The notes under the pieces are model-generated. The model saw only the letters and a list, made by a program, of their open reading frames with translations. It did not search any database and was not told the DNA's origin. The translations under genes and the position numbers were made by a program. A stretch of DNA of 37,722 bases from Psilocybe azurescens (taxonomy: Eukaryota; Basidiomycota; Agaricomycetes; Agaricales; Agrocybaceae), in NCBI GenBank assembly GCA_023853785.1, contig JAJIRX010001019.1, positions 1 to 37,722 of the forward strand, read 5' to 3'. Shown here one piece after another: positions 32,580-37,722 of this stretch (position 1 is its first letter; each line of letters opens with the position of its first letter).

Positions 32580-33358
32580 CGCTCGTAGCCCCGCCGTACG
32601 CATTGTCATCGTTGTGGTGTCCATCGTACACGCTGTGGTGGCCTTTGCACACGCCGTGGTGGCTGTCGTACGCGTCCAGCGTGTCCGTGACGTTGTGCTG
32701 TTGTGTCCGCTGCGTCTGTCATACGCGTTGTCATCGTTGTCGTGGCTGTCATACACGTTGTTGTCGTTGTCGTGGCTGTCGACGTGTTGTCGTTGTCGTT
32801 GTTGTGGCCGCCATACACGTCGTGGTCGTGGTTGTTGTGGCCGTTGTCGTTGTTGTCGCGGCCGTTGTATGCCGTCGGCGTCATGGTCTGCGACGTGTTG
32901 GTGTCGTCGTCCGTACGTGTCCTGCATGCTGTCGTACCCATCGTTGTACGTACCGTACGTACCCGTCGTTGTCGTTGTCGTCGGCCTACACAAAAAGGGG
33001 GAGCGGTTAATGGCGGCGCATGCGGAATTCGCGACTTACTTGGGGTCGCTGACCTCGCTCCTCGCTCGCATCGCATCGCCTCGTTCCCTCGCTCCGCATT
33101 TGCCTCGCCTCGTTCCTCGTTCTCCACCCGCCTCGTTCCGTCTCGCTCCGTACTCACCTCCCTTCGTTTGCGGGTGTCTGTTTGTTCTTCGTCGGTCTCG
33201 GTTCGTTGCGATGCGATGCGTGTCGGGTCGGGTTGGCATGGGCCTGGCTCCAACCGACGACGGCGAGGTGGGGGCACGCACGACGGCGGCAGCGGGGTGG
33301 TGGTGGTCGGAGGAAGAGGTGGGGTGGTGGAATAATAAACGGACCAACGTGGCATCAA
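32580..33358 (-). other. Low-complexity coding-like cassette with canonical splice sites
   Basis: The minus strand is open for 250 codons (33358-32606) and reads as low-complexity protein: Pro/Arg-rich at the start (PPSCVPPPRRRRLEPGP), charged in the middle, Thr/Asn/Asp-rich at the end. On the minus strand GTAAGT at 33039 pairs with TTTGTGTAG ending at 32986, a 54-nt intron like others here, and another strong donor GTGAGTAC lies at 33157. The overlapping frames on both strands are open because of composition. It may be captured gene exons, but nothing is recognisable. Confidence 0.3.
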
Positions 33359-33460
33359 TAAGTCACATACATGATGTTATTTGTCACTTGCCGAGAAATG
33401 CCGAGTAAATAGCTTCGGTATTGGTATGTAGGCCATCAAAATTTTTGTTGGACTACAAAG

Positions 33461-33541
33461 GCCTCTATAGCTTAGTTGGTTTGACGTCAGTGTGCGGCCT
33501 TCTCGGATGCCCAAGTTCAATTCCTGTTGGTGCTTTTTTTT
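33461..33541 (+). ncRNA. tRNA-like Pol III unit (SINE head or tRNA pseudogene)
   Basis: TAGCTTAGTTGG (33468-33479) is a textbook A box and GTTCAATTC (33515-33523) a B box, 36 nt apart. GCCTCTA precedes them like an acceptor stem, and a run of eight T (33534-33541) follows like a Pol III terminator. The 3' half does not pair properly with the acceptor or form a perfect T stem, so it is not a working tRNA. It is best read as a tRNA-derived SINE head or decayed tRNA. The AT-rich repeat AAATATAAATAAAATATAAA follows at about 33546-33578. Confidence 0.55.
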
Positions 33542-33545
33542 ACAT

Positions 33546-33578
33546 TATAATAAAATATAAATAAAATATAAATAAAAT
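33546..33578 (+). repeat. AAATATAAAT microsatellite
   Basis: About three units of an 11-bp AT-rich repeat follow the tRNA-like unit; this could be a SINE tail. Confidence 0.6.
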
Positions 33579-33977
33579 CGGGATCATCCTCCACCTGGAG
33601 TCCATTAGAAATTGACCCTGAAATAGTGTATTAGTGCTGATATACATGCTTCTTGAGTCAAACCCATATGGATTCCATATGGAGGATGTGAGACTCAGAT
33701 GAAGTTCCACATGGAGTCCACATGGAGTTCCACATCCTCCACATCGGTCCACATGGAGAATGAGTGGATTCTGCTGGACTCCATGTGGAGGCTCCACCTC
33801 TAAATGGCTGGATATCTGCAAAAAAGTGTCACCAAACTCCATGTGGAGCTCCACCAACTCCATGCCGGAGTTGGTGGACTCCACATGAATACCTGGGTGA
33901 GGGTAAAGACTCGTACCTAGAGTTGGCCTTAGAAAAAAATCGACCCCTGGTACTTTTTTTCGATCCCAGCACCCCTT

Positions 33978-33987
33978 GCCTAAATTC
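33978..33987 (+). repeat. Target-site duplication, right copy (GCCTAAATTC)
   Basis: Exact copy of 31217-31226. The embedded CTAAA resembles a fungal intron branch point, so the element may have landed on the branch site. Confidence 0.85.
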
Positions 33988-34007
33988 ATTGTCGAGCAAA
34001 AGGTTAG

Positions 34008-34760
34008 TAGATACATTGAAACGATTCCTGCGTTGTGTCCTTCCGAAAGTCTGCAAACGGGCAGGAGTGGTGAGTGGTTATTTAGCGCATTGTAATCATC
34101 TCACACACGCTTGCAGCTCCTTCACAAAGGATACTCGCCACAGGGAGGTGTTTTTTACAATGTTAAAGGCGACGCTTCTCATAGCTAACATGTCTTCCAG
34201 TGTGTCATTCAACGGACGATAGGTAGTATCTGACGTTCTCCTTCAGATCCCGACCGTTCCGTGGACTCAAGATGAGATGGGTAATGTTTTAGTTATTGGT
34301 GGCAAATTTTGGGAGATCGAGGAAATCTGTACGCCGCGGAGGGTAAGTTTCTTCATATCCAATTCACAACTGAACTGAAACTAATGTATATATCTCATTT
34401 TGCTTGCCTATAATCTCTTCTATTTCTTTGAAAACACTATCGAACGTGAATGTATAAAATATGAATATATGTGCTATTAAACCAGACCGTCGTTTCACTG
34501 AAGAGAATGCATGAGAAGAGAAACAACATCATAGTTTAGTTTATAGTATTGTGCACAGCGGCTATTAGCATCGGAAGGAAAAAAGTCCACGCGATGACAG
34601 TCAACATACTCCTTTGCATTTTACGAGCTTACGGATATATAGAGGTCAGTTTTTATTATCATTTTCGCATAAATTCAAGGATGTATTAATATCTTAATTT
34701 CTTACAGACTCCGGATTGCGACGGGCGCGGTGGCCTCCACCAAATGTCAATTGTAGATGC
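34008..34760 (+). CDS. Downstream exons of the interrupted signal-anchor gene (tentative)
   Basis: TLKRFLRCVLPKVCKRAG (34014-34069) is followed by GTGAGT at about 34070, an intron ending TTGCAG near 34118, and LLHKGYSPQG. A possible next intron (GTGTTT.. with branch CTAAC and acceptor CCAG near 34200) follows. Later pieces read WTQDEMGNVLVIGGKFWEIE before GTAAGT at about 34345, and RKKVHAMTVNILLCILRAYG before GTCAGT near 34644. The next acceptor (CTTACAG) leads to TPDCDGRGGLHQMSIVDAWK. The pieces look coding, with good splice sites, but I recognise no family and could not join all of them in one frame. Confidence 0.35.
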
Positions 34761-34900
34761 ATGGAAACAATCAGTGAGCAGAACTTCATACAGCACCACA
34801 TGAAGTAAAGCTAAACAGCTGGTGGAATATGGCGTGAACAGCAGCATAGGTTTCTATCAGATTGAGATAAAAATTTTCATGCAACACACGATACGATAAC

Positions 34901-37722
34901 TTATTCTCTGATATAGATCGCGACAATGCTTGTTTCGTGACAGCCATCTTTTTTGCTCAACGTACATAGCCAATCAGTGCAGTTAGATACGGCATTAACG
35001 TTGTACTCCTTAACACATGAACTACCTGTAGCGATTCCATCATGGTACCAGATATCTCCATATTTATCCACAAAATGACTGGTGAATGTTGTTGGCCTCC
35101 CGTATACAACTCCGGCAAGTCTATAATCGGTATGGAATGAATCAGAACTGTAGCGCATCTGAAGGTCTACGTGGTATATGGGAGCAGTCAATTCAACTGT
35201 CATAATATATGGCAAGTGTTCTATCTGGAACAATAGGCTCAATTTTCTGATATGTTGTGCTCGCAGACATGCAGGACAGTTTTTATTGGTCAGGCGGCTA
35301 TTTTCAGTCATTTGCCAGCCCAGCTCCTCTGTTATCGAGGACAGTCTATCGGAAGATTCACAAAAAGTACCGCTTTGTCGTCAGACTTACCGAATTCACT
35401 GAAGTGCATGTTGATATGGTTGAATGAATGTTTGCATACGAGCAGCGATGTGCCACTAGTACGTGTTCCCATCAGCGCCGCATGCTATATTATATATGAC
35501 TGTTGATCTCACACCCATGGGAAACCCCTGAGGATTTCTGTTTCTCATGCATTCCCTGACTAGATCTCTGGCCTGCTCGAGTGTAAGTTCACCGTTGTTA
35601 AAACTTTCAAATCCCTGGCTAAGCATATCGAGAGTATCAGTGACATCTTGAATCGCCTATGCCAGAGATGAGTGTTCTCCTTCCATACATTGTATACAAT
35701 AGTGAATATTAAGTCATATCTGCAACTATAGTTCACAGAATCCCATACAGTGCCAATAGGTGCAATGCGCAGTTCTTCACCGACAAGTCCCAGATTTGAT
35801 TTTTTTGTTAGTCGATCGCTTTCTTGTCCAATGGATTGGGTCGATTGTGGCCTTTTCTGGACTTGACTTAAGATGGTAAGATCTAGCATTACTACTAGAC
35901 CATGTCCCATCGTTTTCAACAGGTTTGACCTTTATTTCCCTGGTGCGTATGCCAGTGTAGGATGCCAGGTAGTTTCATTATCAGCGGACTTATTCCATAG
36001 CATAAATGCCCTCACTGTGGGGTTCTCAAGGTATGATGAATTCCATCCGGTAAAAGACCGATATAGCGCAATCGTGTCACCATCCAAAACATTGAGTTCT
36101 CTGAACTCTTGGCCGCAAGTGACCCATTTATTCCTTTGGTTATTTTTTAGCCGTCAATCTCACTCATGATTATAGTACCTTCAGCGCTAGAACTTCTGGA
36201 TAGACACGTATAATACGATGCGTGATCTTTACAGTGTTCTAAATGTACAACATTATAAAGTCTCATTTTGCCTTGAGAAGCATAATCCGTCATGGCAAAA
36301 TTGGGGTGCATTAAAACTTGTTGACGCTGTATACTTATATTTGCACCGGATTTAAGGGTACACATCACACAAGTAGACGTGCACGTAAGTCGAACAATGT
36401 TATCCGGAAGGTGAGGCAATCTAACGGTCTGCGGAGGGTTGTTCAACTTACGAACAGAGTGTCCAATACAGGCTTCCCAAACGGTCCCAGAGATGATTCC
36501 CAACCGACTACATTAGCCTCTTGACCTTCGTAATACACAATTTGGTTGCGCCGTTATTGGCGTGATCATAACGGGCATTCCGATGCATAACGGTAAAGCT
36601 TTGGAAGCAACCCGCTCACTCTGAACAAGGTGAACGTTTCCACAGGGCTTCCTGCAGCTTTGTAGACATCTTATAAGGTTTTTTACCTCCAGATCTACTC
36701 GGACACGCCTCTCTGTTTCTTCTCGGTGTGCTTACCTTCTTAAGCGCCCCAAGATTATCAATGGAATAAAAATGACTTAATGTTTGATTTGTATCTTTGG
36801 CAAAACGCGCAGCCCCTTGCTCATTAAACCTATCCTTTTGATTGTTCCAAGCAGTTATAACAGATACATTTCTGAACCTTTCATCTGATAACACATACAT
36901 ACCATTTTTTAGATAGCTTCAACGCAACTCTGAGTTCAAATAATCAATGTCGGCCTGAGTGCACGTAAGGCGTAACGCATATTTTCCAAAGCAGTACGGA
37001 GTTTAGAGTCATTTTCTGACTGTGTTATCTGTCTCATGTTTTGCTTCAGAATGACTACTGTTGTAAATTGATGCCAGAAAATCTTTCCTAAGGTAGCTTC
37101 TGATCGCTAGGTCGCATAGCGAAGCCTTGAGTATTTTTGATTCCGCTATAAAACAGAAGATTTCTGCCCAGCGGAAGCTGTGCAAAATCACCGGCGAGAA
37201 TCATTGACATACCCCCAAATACGGTATCATTGTTGAATACTTGCAATAGTTGTTGACTGATGGCGAAAAGATCTCTAGATGACAACATAGATATTTCGTC
37301 GATAAAAATATACCGGACTCCTTGAAGTCTGGACCTGACATCATTTATTATCGCGCCTGTTTCTGGAGAAATCCTGTCCTTTATCGGAGCGAGAATGAAT
37401 ACCGAGTGCACTATGATATGTAGATCCGTTTAATAGAGCAGCTGCAGTGCCTGTGGGTGCCAGCACGATGAAACGGTGAGATTCTCCACGCATTTTGAAC
37501 ATCTTAACGACTGCTTTGATGACTTGACTCTTACCAGTCCCGCCCATCCCACCTAGATGCATTCACAACTGATCAGGTGCCAAAGAACTCGTGATTTGCT
37601 ATTATGGAAAGCTCTTTCTTGCTCCTCATTCAAGGTAAATTGAACCACTATTCTGTCAACTGCATCATTCTGTTCCTGAATGTTTGCTCTATAGGATCTT
37701 AAAAGATAATCTGAAGACAACA
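34901..37722 (-). pseudogene. Decayed PIF1-like helicase with C-terminal protease-like domain (N-terminus beyond the window edge)
   Basis: PIF1-type DNA helicases of this kind are common in agarics, often linked to Helitrons. FTLNEEQERAFHNS lies near 37630. Walker A (GGMGGTGKS, 37553-37527) follows, then HRFIVLAPTGTAAALLNGST. Walker B (FIDEISML) has its Asp-Glu at 37300-37295, and GGMSMILAGDFAQLP comes next. FRNVSVITAWNNQKDR lies near 36870. The C-terminal helicase motifs are NNPPQTVRLPHLPDNIVRL, NFAMTDYASQGKMRLYNVV and SYYTCLSRSSSAEGTII (36440-36160). Beyond the helicase come GQEFRELNVLDGDTI, then WDSVNYSCRYDLIFTI (Cys at 35724-35722) and HFVDKYGDIWYHDG near 35075-35038, which resemble a cysteine-protease-like domain. 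Lesions include a TGA at 37565-37563 just before Walker A, frame changes near 37400, 37050, 36580 and 35540, and a stop near 35925. Confidence 0.8.

Larger units (their letters stand above)
31912..33923. mobile_element. Nested inverted-repeat structure (second element)
   Basis: The sequence from 31912 (CTAGGTGTACTTTACCC, then AGTCCACCAACTCC) matches the reverse complement of the sequence ending at 33923 (CTAGGTACGAGTCTTTACCC, then AGTCCACCAACTCC). The similarity extends for about 80-100 bp. Inside, both arms hold many copies of TGGACTCCA/TGGAGTCCA and CCACATGG-like palindromes. It leaves only about 54 bp of the outer element on the right. The CTAG at each edge could be a 4-bp target duplication, but this is uncertain. 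The superfamily is undecided. Confidence 0.5.
31227..33977. mobile_element. Mutator-like (MULE) non-autonomous element, 2,751 bp
   Basis: The left end reads AAGGGGTGCCAGGATCGAAA and continues to ACCAGGGGT. The reverse complement of the right end reads AAGGGGTGCTGGGATCGAAA and also continues to ACCAGGGGT. This gives terminal inverted repeats of about 40 bp with few mismatches. The element is flanked by an exact 10-bp duplication; TSDs of 9-11 bp are the hallmark of Mutator-like elements. No transposase is visible, so it would depend on a partner elsewhere. It carries a C2H2 mini-ORF near its left end and a second inverted-repeat structure filling most of the interior. It lies in what looks like intron 1 of a small gene. 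Confidence 0.8.

Noticed and set aside
32614..33408. 264- and 210-codon plus-strand frames
   Set aside because: They overlap the minus frame, are Val/Cys/Arg/Ser low-complexity and come from GT/GC-rich composition lacking stops.

Overview
The window looks like a repeat-rich stretch of a mushroom-forming basidiomycete (Agaricomycetes) genome. The evidence is many short introns (about 43-70 nt, GT..AG), and several gene families that I know mainly from agaric genomes: a FunK1-type kinase, a DUF7330-like protein, an Spt5-like NGN/KOW protein, a rhodopsin-like multipass membrane protein and a PIF1-type helicase with an extra C-terminal domain. There is no bacterial operon structure, no rRNA and no CRISPR array.

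Layout. 1-3.5 kb: the end of an unrecognised gene, an intact three-exon coiled-coil gene on the minus strand (933-1845), a WD40 scrap, and two copies of a 60-bp repeat about 2.4 kb apart. 3.6-7.4 kb: a degenerate RhoGEF(DH)-PH-FYVE gene with many frame breaks, a nonsense codon and a lost zinc ligand. 7.5-9.35 kb: a non-coding DNA-transposon-like element full of TCCGTG motifs. 9.4-17.1 kb: three more broken genes on the plus strand, namely a DUF7330-like gene, an intradiol (hydroxyquinol/catechol) dioxygenase and a FunK1 kinase followed by a tandemly duplicated 3' flank. 18.1-20.3 kb: an unrecognised minus-strand gene containing two internal tandem duplications. 20.9-23.6 kb: another unrecognised minus-strand gene. 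24.0-25.1 kb: a six-exon membrane-protein gene with one frame break. 25.7-28.1 kb: a broken Spt5-like (NGN+KOW) gene on the minus strand. 29.1-30.4 kb: a poorly defined multi-exon gene.

31.1-34.8 kb is the most interesting part. A 2,751-bp element (31227-33977) has ~40-bp terminal inverted repeats and an exact 10-bp target-site duplication, which fits a Mutator-like (MULE) insertion. It sits in what looks like intron 1 of a small signal-anchor gene. It carries a C2H2 mini-ORF and a second, nested inverted-repeat structure (about 31912-33923). The nested part contains arrays of TGGACTCCA-like motifs, a low-complexity coding-like cassette with canonical splice sites, and a tRNA-like Pol III/SINE head. 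34.9 kb to the right edge: the decayed 3' two-thirds of a PIF1-like helicase gene with a C-terminal cysteine-protease-like domain.

Taken together the window reads as an accessory 'gene graveyard': nearly every recognisable gene carries frame breaks or stops among transposon debris. The intact gene at 933-1845 and the clean splice sites argue that this is not only indel noise in the assembly, but raw reads would be needed to settle that. All protein-family calls are from recognition of sequence motifs; no database search was run.
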